Shown piece after piece: positions 41,125 through 50,649 of a stretch of 64,000 nt of DNA. Made by a program: the position numbers and the translations under genes. Within the stretch, counting starts at the first letter, position 1. Each line of letters starts with the position of its first letter. Below the pieces are notes generated by a model. The model searched no databases. It saw nothing but the letters and a program-made list of their open reading frames with translations, and had not been told where the DNA came from. The stretch lies in NCBI GenBank assembly GCA_018715265.1, contig DVLX01000026.1, positions 1 to 64,000 on the forward strand, in the 5' to 3' direction. This DNA is from Lentihominibacter excrementavium. Lineage in GTDB: Bacteria > Bacillota > Clostridia > Peptostreptococcales > Anaerovoracaceae.

Positions 41125-42207
41125 TTATCCTGCCGTCTGATATATTTTCATCTTCACGGTGAATTCACTGCCCTTTCCGACCTCACTCGACACCGATATC
41201 TCGCTTCCTGTTATATCGATGACACGTTTTACAAGAGCAAGACCCAATCCATTGCCACCGGAAGCATGAGATGCATCTCCCTGATAAAATTTATCAAAGA
41301 TGTTCGCTCCCACATCTGCCGACATCCCGCATCCCGTATCTTTTACGCGTACCGTTGCTGTCCCCTCTTCCGTCTTTAAGTTTACCGACAGCAGACCGCC
41401 CTTTTCTGTAAACTTCACCGCATTGGAAAACAAGTTGTTCCATACGAGACTCATCATCTCTTCATCTGATTTTACGATCACGCCGTCTTCTATATCCGCA
41501 TGTATTTCAAGGGATTTTTCTTCCCATATGTCTTCAAATCCAAGCAGACACTCCCGTACCTGCTCACCGAGATCATATGGCTCGAACTTAGGAAATATCT
41601 GCTGATTCTCCAGCTTACTTAGTCTGAGTATATTCGATATGAGCTCTGTCAGCTTTTTGGTCGTATCTACGACTGTCTCGGCATACTCCTTCCTCTTTTC
41701 TTCAGGAAGCTCCTTCTCGGACATGAGGGAAGCATAGTTCTGTATGACAGAAAGAGGAGTCTTTATCTCATGGGAAACATTTGCAACGAAATCACTTCTC
41801 AGGCTTTCTATTCCCGACAGCTCTTCCGCCATCTTGTTGAAGCACTCTATTATCCTGTTGAAGCTTCCATCGGTTATGAGCTCCGGAAACAGTTTTATTC
41901 TCACCGAAAAGTCCCCCTGAATTATCTTTTCAGATGCTTCAAGTATCCTCCTGACAGGTCTTTCAATGGTGATCTTTCTCCTGACTGCATCCAGCAGCGT
42001 AAACACTGCCGTAAGCAGTATGACATTCAAAAATGTAAGTTTTGCAGCCGTGCTTATATTCTCCTCCGTAAGCTCGATATCGATCATATCCGATAAAGTA
42101 TTCAGAAACAACGTCATACAGCACGTAACGATAAATGCCGCCACTAAAAAAAACAACAGGAAATTACGTGCAGACCTTAAGATCTCCATTCGCCTTGCGT
42201 GCTTCAT
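41125..42207 (-). CDS. Sensor histidine kinase
   Basis: 360 residues. Two membrane helices (about 14-35 and 55-72), HAMP linker (about 73-128), HisKA with phosphoacceptor His in FVANVSHEIKTPLSVI, and HATPase_c with N box NNLFSNAVKFT, VKDTGCGM and GGNGLGLALVKRV. The periplasmic loop is only about 20 residues, so it may sense membrane or internal cues. It overlaps the response-regulator gene by four bases (ATGA). The signal is unknown; this type is common in antimicrobial-peptide and envelope-stress systems. Confidence 0.94.
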   Translation of the reverse strand: MKHARRMEILRSARNFLLFFLVAAFIVTCCMTLFLNTLSDMIDIELTEENISTAAKLTFLNVILLTAVFTLLDAVRRKITIERPVRRILEASEKIIQGDFSVRIKLFPELITDGSFNRIIECFNKMAEELSGIESLRSDFVANVSHEIKTPLSVIQNYASLMSEKELPEEKRKEYAETVVDTTKKLTELISNILRLSKLENQQIFPKFEPYDLGEQVRECLLGFEDIWEEKSLEIHADIEDGVIVKSDEEMMSLVWNNLFSNAVKFTEKGGLLSVNLKTEEGTATVRVKDTGCGMSADVGANIFDKFYQGDASHASGGNGLGLALVKRVIDITGSEISVSSEVGKGSEFTVKMKIYQTAG

Positions 42208-42878
42208 TTCACTACCGCCTTATACCCCAGTCCGTGTACTGTAACTATTTCAAAATCATCGCACCGCTGAAATTTGCTTCTAAGCTTCGTCATATATACA
42301 TCAACCGTCCTGAGACCTGAATCTGTGTCGCTGTCCCAGAATTCATCCATGAGCTGTGAACGAGTGAAGGTTTTTTTAGGATAGGAAAGCAGCTTGTACA
42401 AAAGATTGAATTCCCGGACTGTAAGGGATATTTCCTTCCCGTCCAGATATGCTGCATGTTCTTCCGCATGGAGGGTGAGTTTTCCCACGGCGAGCTTTTT
42501 TTCGGCTGCGATCCTGGCTCTTCGCAGCAGCGCTCCTATCCTCAAAAGCAGTTCGTCAAGATCCACAGGCTTTACCATATAATCGTCTATACCCGCTCTG
42601 AAACCTTTCTGCTTCGAAGCAAAATCATCCCTTGCCGTCATGAACAGTATGGGTATCTCAGAATTTACTTCTCTGACAGTTTCCGCAAATTCAAATCCAT
42701 CGATATCCGGCATCATGATATCCGATATTATCATATCGAATACAGCTCCTCCGTACATGGCATCATATGCTTCCTCTGCCGAAAGACATTCAAAAGGTTC
42801 ATATCCGTTCTGCTCAAGATAGGTGCATACGCTCTTATTTAACTGTGCGTCATCTTCCACAACAAGTATTTTGAACAT
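42204..42878 (-). CDS. OmpR-family response regulator
   Basis: 224 residues. Receiver domain with acidic pocket (VVEDD), phospho-Asp in IISDIMMPDIDG and Lys in MVKPVDLDEL; C-terminal winged helix ending SKFQRCDDFEIVTVHGLGYKAV (key VHGLGYK). Cognate of the kinase at 41125-42207. GAGGCGAAAAA precedes ATG 42878. First gene of this two-gene operon. Confidence 0.95.
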   Translation of the reverse strand: MFKILVVEDDAQLNKSVCTYLEQNGYEPFECLSAEEAYDAMYGGAVFDMIISDIMMPDIDGFEFAETVREVNSEIPILFMTARDDFASKQKGFRAGIDDYMVKPVDLDELLLRIGALLRRARIAAEKKLAVGKLTLHAEEHAAYLDGKEISLTVREFNLLYKLLSYPKKTFTRSQLMDEFWDSDTDSGLRTVDVYMTKLRSKFQRCDDFEIVTVHGLGYKAVVK

Positions 42879-42969
42879 TTTTTTCGCCTCTTTTCTCTGA
42901 TAAAAGCAAGTATGCTCTGCTTAAACAAATCTATCTTTCGACTGTAACATCTCCATGTTAATGTTTTGT

Positions 42970-44622
42970 TTACGAGCTCTCTGTAAACAGAGGCAAAACG
43001 AAGGTGAATTTACTTCCCCTGTCTATTTCGGAAGTTACCATTATATCTCCGTTATGTCCCTTTATTATCTGCTTCGACAGGCTCAGTCCCAGTCCGCTTC
43101 CGCCGCGGCGCCTTTTAGTCTTCGGACTTCTGTAAAAATTTTCGAAAATATGAGGCAGATCTTCTTCTGAAATGCCCGCCCCGTTATCCGAAACAGACAC
43201 GAAAAATATTTTTTTCATCCTGTCTATACCGCAGCTCACTTCTATCCTTCCTCCGTTTTCAGTTGCTTTCACCGCGTTGCTGAATATATTCTCAAAGACC
43301 TGATCTATACGCTTCACATCAGCGAGAACATAATTTTCTTCTCTCACTGCATCAGAAATATCAAAACTGTACTGCCTGTCCGCCACCCCGTAGGCGCTGT
43401 TTTCCGAAAAATCCCCGGCATGCTGCGATCTCAGCTCTTCCGCCAGTTCCATACAGCTTATCTTCTCAAATTCATAGTTGAACTTGCTTGCCTCAAGTTT
43501 GCTTAAAAGCGATATATCATCCACAAGCTTTGTAAGAGATTTAGTCCTGGATATGATAGCTTCTATAGTTTTCCGTTTTTCTTCTTCAGAATCTATTATT
43601 CCTTTCTGTATTGCTTCTGAATATCCGAGTATGTATGTTATAGGAGTCTTTAAATCATGAGATATGTACTAAAGCATAAGCTGCCTGTTCCTGTTGTTCT
43701 CCGAGATCTTCTTCTCTGCCGCAAGTCTTTCAGTGACATCTCTGAAAACCCCCTCCACCGCCACAGTCTTTCCGTTTGACTTCTCCTTGTTTACAAGGCA
43801 CTGCAAATTGACGATATCTCCGTTCCTGCTCTCCACTGTGATGATACAATCTTTGGATTCTCCATCGAAATCACCGAGAAGCTCTTCCACAAGCTGACGA
43901 TCTTCCTCAAGCGTGATCTCCACATGAAGTTTATTGTTATTGTAAAAATCCTGAGGAGAATAACCAAGAAGTTCTTTTGACGAAGGACTGACAAAGGAAA
44001 ATCTCGGATAGGGTACTATCGTATAATAAAATATTATATCCGCTGAATTTTCTGCGAAATTCGCCAGATAATCACCCTTCATCCGTTCCTCGTTTCTTAT
44101 CTGTCTCCTGTATAAAAACGCAAAATTTACATTTTGCATCATCATCAGTATTATACCTGTGCCCATGATGATCAGCGTCCTGTGCGATATACTGCTGCCA
44201 TAAACGAGAAAATCATAAAATGAAATATATATACCCATGCTTCCCGGTATCAGTATCGACACTGCTTTTATCTGCATCGGAAAATCCCATTTTACTACTA
44301 TGGTATATATGAGCATTATCACGACCACGATCTTGAACATGAGCATTATCACATATATATCCTGTCCTGTCGGGAAATAATATACATACACTATAAAAAA
44401 CCCCAGCAAAACCACGCTGTATTTCAGCGTGAAATAATTCTGAGGTATATTTTCGATAATATTGCATGCGTACAGTGTGCACAGCAAAGCTCCCAGCTGG
44501 AATATCTCACTTCCTATATATCTTACAGAAAATATATCCGTAGTATCTCCCATCACCTGCATCACGATGCCCAGCGCATAGCATACGCAGCTTGTCATCC
44601 ATATGTAAAAATATTTATTCAT
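42970..44622 (-). pseudogene. Membrane PAS histidine kinase interrupted by an in-frame amber codon at the H-box
   Basis: 551 codons in one frame, broken only by TAG at 43671-43669. Before it: an N-terminal region of six or seven membrane helices (about 1-180) and a PAS domain (about 195-310, FSFVSPSSKELLGYSP). Three codons after it comes SHDLKTPITYILGYSE, the H-box with phosphoacceptor His, then an intact HATPase_c (NAVKATENGG, DNGAGI, GGSGLGLSLSKQII). A single CAG-to-TAG change explains it. TAG is used as an ordinary stop by several genes here (ilvB, ilvD, iorA), so recoding is unlikely. Start at 44622 with GGAGAAAAT. No response regulator adjoins it. Confidence 0.88.
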
Positions 44623-44635
44623 ATTTTCTCCAGTG

Positions 44636-44644
44636 TGGTATAAT
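44636..44644 (+). promoter_or_regulatory. Extended -10 promoter before symporter leader ORF
   Basis: TGGTATAAT (44636-44644), a perfect extended -10 element. Only a weak TTATTC is at the -35 position. It lies 25 bases before the small leader ORF at 44670. Confidence 0.6.
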
Positions 44645-44669
44645 GTTCTAACAAACTGAAAGGACAAGT

Positions 44670-44705
44670 ATGCCGCTCATTTTTTTGAATATAGCATACA
44701 AATGA
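44670..44705 (+). CDS. 11-residue leader ORF coupled to the symporter gene
   Basis: ATG 44670 with a good ribosome binding site (AAAGGA, six bases upstream) encodes MPLIFLNIAYK and stops at TGA 44703-44705. That TGA overlaps the ATG of the symporter gene at 44702 (ATGA). The symporter start has no binding site of its own, so ribosomes probably reach it by finishing this short frame. Function would lie in translation coupling, not in the peptide. Confidence 0.6.
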   Translation: MPLIFLNIAYK

Positions 44706-46192
44706 TTTTTATGTCAATATCAGCTCTTTTCGAGATGTTTGAAAACAATATAAATATAATCATCATACTGGTTTTTGCCAGTGTTCCGCTCCTCATCGGC
44801 TCGGCAGCCGCTACAAGATCAGTTTCCACAGTTTCCGATTTTTTTCTGTGCAACCGTTCTTTAGGCACGGCAATATCCTTTTCCACCATATATGCCACAT
44901 GGTGGAGCTCTTTCGCATTCCTGGGGTCCACCTCATCCTTCTACTTTCAAGGGCCGGTGTACTGGATCGCTCTCGGATGGAACGCACTGTTCGGCATTGC
45001 CTTTATGATCTTCGGCAGAAAACTGCGTCAGGAAAAAAATTCCATGAACTACAGGACCCCTGTAGATTTTTTCAACGATAAGTACAACTCACCGATACTC
45101 AATAAAACTATAATAGTCATGCTCATAGTTTTCACTATCCCCTACATATCCGTGCAGTTCATGGGAGGCGGCATCCTGATCGAAATGGCTACGAACAGCC
45201 TGATACCATGGCGTATAAGCACACTTTTCTTTTTATTCATCATGATAATATACATATGGTCGGGAGGACTTCGCGCCGTAGCATGGACCGACAGCCTGTA
45301 CACCATATTGATATTCACAGGTATGCTCCTTACCGGTATCATATTTATCCATATGACAGGCGGCATATCGGAAACTTTCAAGGCCATCTCAGAAACTTCC
45401 CCTCAAAGTCTGCACTTTCCTGAGGAAATAAACGGCGTGAACGGCTACGGTTTCTGGATATCTCTTCTTATCGTGATGCCCATGGGCGAACTTATGATGC
45501 CTCAGATATGGACCAGGATCTACGCTATAAAGGAGAAAAAAACTTTTTACATCATGCCGATACTTCTGTGTATCTCCACCATCGCCTACGCCGGACCTAT
45601 GCTGGCAGGCAACGCCGCCCTCGTCCTTGAGCCAGACTACAACGGCTCGGTAGATTACATACTTCCTACTATGCTGATAAATTATCTGCCCCCGGTACTC
45701 ATGTCAATCATAATATGCTGCGCCGTATCCGCCTGCCTCTCCACTGCAAATTCACAGCTCCACTCTCTATCGCAGATAATAATACTGGATGTGTATAAAA
45801 ACTGCTTCAACACGAAAGCGACCGAAAAACATCTTGTATTCATGGCAAAACTCGTCATCCTGCTTATCGCTGTATTCACATATATGCTGCTTCTATCGGG
45901 CAGCCTTACTACCATATTTGACACTACCCTGATGTCGTTTTGCGTAATAATGCAGCTCATCGTACCGGCAGCAGGAGCCTTATGGTGGGACAAAGCAGAT
46001 GCAGATACAGCTCTCGCCGGACTTCTTCTCGGTCTTAGCGTCACTCTCCTGCTTTCATTTTGGCATCCATTCACCATGCCTTTGAGCTCAGGCCTTATAG
46101 GACTTATTTGTAATGCCGCGCTTTTCGTTATATCATGTCATTTCAAAGCAAAATGCAGCAGTCCTGCTATAGGAGGTTCGTATGACAAATAA
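44702..46192 (+). CDS. Sodium:solute symporter (SSS family)
   Basis: 496 residues, about 13 hydrophobic segments in the LeuT-like SSS fold. Family features: an unwound first helix region with TWWSSFAFLGSTSSFYFQG, SGGLRAVAWTDSLYT and AVSACLSTANSQLHSLSQI. The substrate is not predictable. It is followed by a small two-helix protein whose start overlaps its end by 11 bases. Translation probably depends on the leader ORF before it. Confidence 0.9.
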   Translation: MIFMSISALFEMFENNINIIIILVFASVPLLIGSAAATRSVSTVSDFFLCNRSLGTAISFSTIYATWWSSFAFLGSTSSFYFQGPVYWIALGWNALFGIAFMIFGRKLRQEKNSMNYRTPVDFFNDKYNSPILNKTIIVMLIVFTIPYISVQFMGGGILIEMATNSLIPWRISTLFFLFIMIIYIWSGGLRAVAWTDSLYTILIFTGMLLTGIIFIHMTGGISETFKAISETSPQSLHFPEEINGVNGYGFWISLLIVMPMGELMMPQIWTRIYAIKEKKTFYIMPILLCISTIAYAGPMLAGNAALVLEPDYNGSVDYILPTMLINYLPPVLMSIIICCAVSACLSTANSQLHSLSQIIILDVYKNCFNTKATEKHLVFMAKLVILLIAVFTYMLLLSGSLTTIFDTTLMSFCVIMQLIVPAAGALWWDKADADTALAGLLLGLSVTLLLSFWHPFTMPLSSGLIGLICNAALFVISCHFKAKCSSPAIGGSYDK

Positions 46193-46424
46193 GCAGCATT
46201 CATATAAATTGAAAACAAAAATACTGTATATTTCCATAATCGCATGTTTCGTGCTGATGGGCTGCCCTGTTGTGATACTTATCGATAACAGCTGTTTAAA
46301 GTTCATGAACATACCCGCTCTCTACATCTATATCTTCATTTTATGGATACTGCTGTGTATCTTGACTTTCTGGGGATACAGACTGAAGTGGGGAGACAAA
46401 AACGATGCCGATAAAAACAAGTGA
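46182..46424 (+). CDS. Small two-helix membrane protein, symporter partner
   Basis: 80 residues with two membrane segments (about 13-35 and 43-65) and a charged tail, of the DUF3311/DUF485-like type that goes with SSS transporters. AGGAGGTTCGT precedes ATG 46182; it overlaps the symporter gene by 11 bases. It is probably a helper subunit; the opposite operon at 46545-48316 has the same pairing in reverse order. Confidence 0.75.
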   Translation: MTNKQHSYKLKTKILYISIIACFVLMGCPVVILIDNSCLKFMNIPALYIYIFILWILLCILTFWGYRLKWGDKNDADKNK

Positions 46425-46430
46425 TAAACA

Positions 46431-46468
46431 AAACGGCTGCCCGTTAAATCAACGGACAGCCGTTTTTA
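46431..46468. terminator. Bidirectional terminator between the two symporter operons
   Basis: AAACGGCTG/CAGCCGTTT outer stem (46431-46439 with 46457-46465) and CCGTT/AACGG inner stem, with TTTTT on the plus side and TTTTGTTT on the minus side. Confidence 0.88.
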
Positions 46469-46544
46469 TGATTGAGGTAGTACTGAGTATTTCGCTTTTA
46501 TCCACCCTTTATTAAAAAACTACACTTAGCTTACTTCCCTTAGA

Positions 46545-48035
46545 CTATTTTTCAAGAAGTCTGTTATTTTTAACGACTTTCGTCATCTGATAATACTCGT
46601 ATCTTCTCATTGTGATCTCATCAGTCTTAGTGGCAAGGCTTGCGATCACTGTAACTATGAGGTTGACCACCATTGCATAGAATCCAGGATTTACTCCAAA
46701 CGGCATCGCTGCTGCTCCGCCCATTCCAAGCTGCATTATCGCATAGGAAACAACACCTGCTATTATTCCTGCTCCTACACCGTACTTATTGGCTTTCTTC
46801 CAGAAGAATCCAAGAACTACCGCGATGAATGTCTGGGAAAGACCTCCGTAAGCGATGCTGACCACATTCGCCATCAGAGCCGGGAAATACAGCGCTACGA
46901 TAGCGCCTACGATCAGGAATACTGCTGTTACTACTCTTACGAGAGATGCCATCTTCTTCTCTTCAAAATCAGGCTTTATGACACCCATGATGTTCTTCGA
47001 GAAAAGACCTCCTACGCAGAGAGCCGACATAGCCATTACAAGGATCGCTGTGAGAGCGCCGCCGCCTGCTATAACACCTATCATCCATCCCGGAAGCGTA
47101 TCTACTGCTATAGCCAGCAGCGACCAGTCGCTGTTCTCAAGATTAGGTATCTCGGCCACGGCATAGTACGCAGCGATTACCAGGAACGGGAACATGATCA
47201 TGTAAAGAGGCATAAGTATGGAATTCTTTCTCAAAGTATTGCCGCTCTTGCTTGTAAGCAGCGCCTGAAATGAAATAGGCAGCATATAAAAACCAAGCAT
47301 CTGGAACATGATAGTCGACATGGTATATTCCACATTCGTCTCACCTGGATTCGTCGATATTATAAGTTTTTCAGGGTTCGTTTCCGCAACTTTGTGGAAG
47401 ATACCGCCAACTCCGCCCGGCATCTTAACTACCGCAGCTATACCTATTATGATTATAGACATTACAAGAAGTATGTCTTTCATTACACTTACCCATGCAG
47501 GAGCTCTGATACCGGCAACTGCTATGTATATAAAGGCTAAAGCTGTAGCTATAACTACTGCCGCTATGAAGCTTACACCTATGTTGAGATATTCAAACAG
47601 TATAGCCATACCCGAGAACTGGTTCTGTATCCACGGAGTCAGGAATATTATAGCAACCAGCGCTACTATTACCTGCAGACCCTTACTGTTGTATCTCCAT
47701 CCTATAACATCTCCTATGGAAGTAGCTCCGGAAAGCTGCCCCATTCTCCAGATGGCAGGATTCATAAAATATCCTATACAGTATGCTAAAAGTATATAGC
47801 ATATGAACCAGAGTCCGTATGTAGCTCCGTTTGCGTATATAGACCCCGGCGTCCCTATCATAGTACCGATACTGTATATCTCACCTACAGAGATAAAGAA
47901 TACGAGGAACGCTCCGAAAGAGCCGCCCGCAGTCATTACATCACCCATATCCGAGCTGACCGCACCTTTTTTTGAAAGTATCGCTATCACCAGAGAGGCG
48001 ATCAATATTATACAAAAGATCACAAATGCTGCCAT
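46545..48035 (-). CDS. Sodium:solute symporter (SSS family, pantothenate-permease-like)
   Basis: 496 residues, about 13 hydrophobic segments. The N-terminal GGSFGAFLVFFISVGEIYSIGTMIG and AGIRAPAWVSVMKDILLV fit the PanF-like branch of SSS. The partner upstream is a DUF3311 protein whose stop overlaps this ATG (TAATG). A substrate such as a carboxylate, pantothenate or amino acid is possible. Not closely similar to the convergent symporter at 44702. Confidence 0.9.
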   Translation of the reverse strand: MAAFVIFCIILIASLVIAILSKKGAVSSDMGDVMTAGGSFGAFLVFFISVGEIYSIGTMIGTPGSIYANGATYGLWFICYILLAYCIGYFMNPAIWRMGQLSGATSIGDVIGWRYNSKGLQVIVALVAIIFLTPWIQNQFSGMAILFEYLNIGVSFIAAVVIATALAFIYIAVAGIRAPAWVSVMKDILLVMSIIIIGIAAVVKMPGGVGGIFHKVAETNPEKLIISTNPGETNVEYTMSTIMFQMLGFYMLPISFQALLTSKSGNTLRKNSILMPLYMIMFPFLVIAAYYAVAEIPNLENSDWSLLAIAVDTLPGWMIGVIAGGGALTAILVMAMSALCVGGLFSKNIMGVIKPDFEEKKMASLVRVVTAVFLIVGAIVALYFPALMANVVSIAYGGLSQTFIAVVLGFFWKKANKYGVGAGIIAGVVSYAIMQLGMGGAAAMPFGVNPGFYAMVVNLIVTVIASLATKTDEITMRRYEYYQMTKVVKNNRLLEK

Positions 48036-48316
48036 TATTTTTTCACCTCCCCGTTTTCTTCAGCTTCAATAAGCGACTTCACTTCTTCCAGCTTCTTATC
48101 CGCCAGAACCTTTGCATCTTCCCTGTTGAGCGGATCTATCTTAAAAGCTATGAACAAACACAGGGATGTAAGGAAGAGCCATAAGAAGATCCAGAAATAG
48201 TTAAATGAAAATCCGAGCACGAAAGGCTCTATTCTGTTATACAACGGAAAGCATACAGTTACTGCACAAAAGGGAACTATCAGTCCGATAATGATCGTTA
48301 ACAGTCGATTTTTCAT
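48035..48316 (-). CDS. DUF3311-type small membrane protein
   Basis: 93 residues with two membrane segments (about 5-25 and 38-60) and an acidic, coiled C-terminus. DUF3311 proteins sit beside SSS transporters and are thought to be small accessory subunits. AAAGGAGAAAAAA precedes ATG 48316. First gene of the two-gene operon under the phased-box promoter. Confidence 0.8.
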   Translation of the reverse strand: MKNRLLTIIIGLIVPFCAVTVCFPLYNRIEPFVLGFSFNYFWIFLWLFLTSLCLFIAFKIDPLNREDAKVLADKKLEEVKSLIEAEENGEVKK

Positions 48317-48353
48317 TTTTTTCTCCTTTCAAAGTGTGAATTATGATTCCAGT

Positions 48354-48383
48354 AGTATACTATTACTCTTTTCTTAATTGTCA
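48354..48383 (-). promoter_or_regulatory. Promoter of the DUF3311-symporter operon
   Basis: Minus strand TGACAA (48383-48378), 18-base spacer, TATACT (48359-48354). One CTTAAT box overlaps the -35. Confidence 0.65.
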
Positions 48384-48435
48384 CTCTATTCTGTCTTAAC
48401 TTTTCTTAACAGAATCTTAAATCCGTTTAAGATTC
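48373..48435. promoter_or_regulatory. Helically phased CTTAAN boxes, probable response-regulator binding array
   Basis: CTTAAT (48373), CTTAAC (48395), CTTAAC (48405) and CTTAAA (48416) are spaced 22, 10 and 11 bases, that is on one face of the helix. The last also forms a perfect inverted repeat with TTTAAGATTC (48412-48421 with 48426-48435). OmpR/PhoP-type regulators bind such direct repeats. Four OmpR-type regulators are encoded within the window; the orphan at 49796 is near. Confidence 0.6.
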
Positions 48436-48550
48436 ACGGTATAGCTTTAAACTATGGTTTACTATTTGATCAAGGCATTTGTATTTTTTTCTCAAAGCTC
48501 TTAAAATAATGATGTAAGAAACTATACGTCACGTCAGGAGGTATGACTAT

Positions 48551-49663
48551 ATGAACAATATGCAATACAGAAAACTTCCCCATGGCGGCGAACTTATCAG
48601 CGTTATAGGACTCGGCATGGGATACATACATGAAAGCGGCGAAAAAGAAATAGAAGAAACAGTCCGCTATGCAATAGAACACGGTATAAACTACTTTGAT
48701 ATGGTTGCCTCTGAATGGACTCCCTATCCTGCATACGGCAGAGCTTTCAAAGACTCAAGAGAAAAAATCTATCTGCAGATGCACTTCGGAGCCATGTACG
48801 ACAGCGGCAAATACGGCTGGACCCTCGATATGGACAAAATACAAAGCAACTTCAAAAGAGAGCTGGATGCTCTCGGTACCGACTACACCGATATGGGATT
48901 CGTCCACTGTGTAGACGATGAACAGGATGCAAAGACCATCCTTTCCGGCAGCATCTGGAAATATATAAAGTCGCTTAAAGACTCCGGCGCTGTGCGTCAC
49001 ATAGGACTTTCTTCCCATAATCCCGAGATAGTAAAACGCTTTCTGGATACAGGACTGATCGATATGGTCATGTTCAGCATAAATCCTGCATATGACTATT
49101 CGACAGGTGACTACGGGATAGGAAGCGTTTCAAAAAGAGCTTCTTTATACAGGGCATGCGAGCAGGCGGGCGTCGGCATATCCGTAATGAAACCTTTCGG
49201 CGGAGGACAGCTTCTCGACGCGAAAACTTCACCGTTCAAAAAATTCCTCACAAAAAATCAATGCATCAAGTACGCTCTCGACCGCCCGGCAGTGCTGACT
49301 GTTCTCCCGGGAGTCAGAGGTCTTAAAGACTTAAAGGAGATCCTCCGATACCTTGATGCCTCACCTGAAGATACTGATTATTCCGTCATAGGCACTTTCG
49401 CACCCCAGGACGCCGATGGTATATGCGTATACTGCAACCACTGCCAGCCTTGTCCTCAGGGAATCGACATCGGACTTATCAACAAATACTACGATCTGTC
49501 AGTCGCCGGAGATGAGCTTGCCGCAGGTCATTACGAGAAACTTTCAGTTAAAGCAGATGCCTGCGTAATGTGCGGACACTGCGAATCACGCTGCCCTTTC
49601 CATGTCAGACAGGAAACAAGAATGAAAGAGATCGATGATTATTTTTCAAATCTTAAAGCATGA
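48551..49663 (+). CDS. Aldo/keto reductase with C-terminal 4Fe-4S domain
   Basis: 370 residues. An AKR barrel (about 1-275; INYFDMVASEW, GLSSHNPEI, MKPFGGGQLL) is followed by a ferredoxin-like tail with two Cys motifs: CVYCNHCQPCP and CVMCGHCESRCP. Such AKR-Fd proteins are common in anaerobes; they probably couple a carbonyl or cofactor redox step to iron-sulfur electron transfer, substrate unknown. AGGAGGT precedes ATG 48551. Monocistronic with its own terminator. Confidence 0.9.
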   Translation: MNNMQYRKLPHGGELISVIGLGMGYIHESGEKEIEETVRYAIEHGINYFDMVASEWTPYPAYGRAFKDSREKIYLQMHFGAMYDSGKYGWTLDMDKIQSNFKRELDALGTDYTDMGFVHCVDDEQDAKTILSGSIWKYIKSLKDSGAVRHIGLSSHNPEIVKRFLDTGLIDMVMFSINPAYDYSTGDYGIGSVSKRASLYRACEQAGVGISVMKPFGGGQLLDAKTSPFKKFLTKNQCIKYALDRPAVLTVLPGVRGLKDLKEILRYLDASPEDTDYSVIGTFAPQDADGICVYCNHCQPCPQGIDIGLINKYYDLSVAGDELAAGHYEKLSVKADACVMCGHCESRCPFHVRQETRMKEIDDYFSNLKA

Positions 49664-49718
49664 TCTGAAATATATACAAGATTTACACAGAAAACTCAAT
49701 TTACTCTTAAACACAACA

Positions 49719-49752
49719 AAAGACCGGGCTTCATATCGCCCGGTCTTTTTAC
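49719..49752. terminator. Bidirectional terminator
   Basis: Eleven-base perfect stem (49719-49729 with 49738-49748, AAAGACCGGGC arm), eight-base loop, T-runs on both sides, between convergent genes. Confidence 0.9.
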
Positions 49753-49795
49753 AGATATTTTAAATCACGCACCGTATTCCCGCATCTTATCTTTA

Positions 49796-50512
49796 TCAGC
49801 TTTTCCTTGCCGTTACATCATCATTGAATTTATATCCGGCTCCTCTTATATTGAAAATATATTTTATATCTTTTTCCTTCGATTCGATCTTTTTCCTGAT
49901 ATTACTGATATAGACCATTATCGTTCTGCTGTCTCCGGCAAGGCTTTCTTCTTTCCAGACCAGCTCAAACAACTGGTCCATGCTGAAAACTCTTTTAGGA
50001 CTTTTCATCAGTATATTCAAAATATCGAACTCCTTAGCTGTCAGATTTATATTCTCACCATCCAAGGTGACTTTTCTCCCTGCTTCATCGAGAATCAATC
50101 CATTGCATTCGTATATCTGAAATTTATCTATATCCCCTTTTGAACGTCTTTCTCTTCTCAAATGAGCTTTGACTCTCGCTATCAGCTCCCCGGAACTGAA
50201 AGGTTTCGTTATATAATCATCCCCTCCTACCGAAAGCGCTATGATCTTGTCGATCTCCTCCGACTTGCAGCTCATGAATACTATAGGACTTGAAACCTTG
50301 TTCCTGATCTGCAGGCAAAGATCCACACCGCTCATATCAGGCAACATCACGTCAAGTATTATAAGATCCGGAGTTATCACATCGAGAGTTTCTATGGCCG
50401 ATGCCGCATCATATGCCGTATAAGTCTGAAACTGCTCATTGTCCAGAAAAGATTTTACAAGAAGGCACATTTCCTTTTCATCATCGACTATCAGTATTTT
50501 TTCATTGCTCAT
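49796..50512 (-). CDS. OmpR-family response regulator (orphan)
   Basis: 238 residues. Receiver with IVDDE, phospho-Asp in LIILDVMLPDMSG and YITKPFSSGEL; winged helix with NLTAKEFDILNILM and the closing IRGAGYKF. No kinase gene is adjacent; the nearest unpaired kinase is the amber-interrupted one at 42970-44622. Candidate target: the CTTAAC array at 48373-48435. Confidence 0.93.
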   Translation of the reverse strand: MSNEKILIVDDEKEMCLLVKSFLDNEQFQTYTAYDAASAIETLDVITPDLIILDVMLPDMSGVDLCLQIRNKVSSPIVFMSCKSEEIDKIIALSVGGDDYITKPFSSGELIARVKAHLRRERRSKGDIDKFQIYECNGLILDEAGRKVTLDGENINLTAKEFDILNILMKSPKRVFSMDQLFELVWKEESLAGDSRTIMVYISNIRKKIESKEKDIKYIFNIRGAGYKFNDDVTARKS

Positions 50513-50649
50513 TATATCACCTTGTTCAATATTAAAACTATTTTGATAATTTTACTATATTTTAACACAATGTGCATATATCGTACAAGGCTTCATATTT
50601 ACACGTTTTCAGCCGCTCTTTTTCTAACGTCTTCTTGTTTTTCGCCATC

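Noticed and set aside
43669..43671. Amber codon read as pyrrolysine or another recoded residue
   Set aside because: The protein is a histidine kinase, TAG is a normal stop for several genes here, and no pyl genes are in the window.
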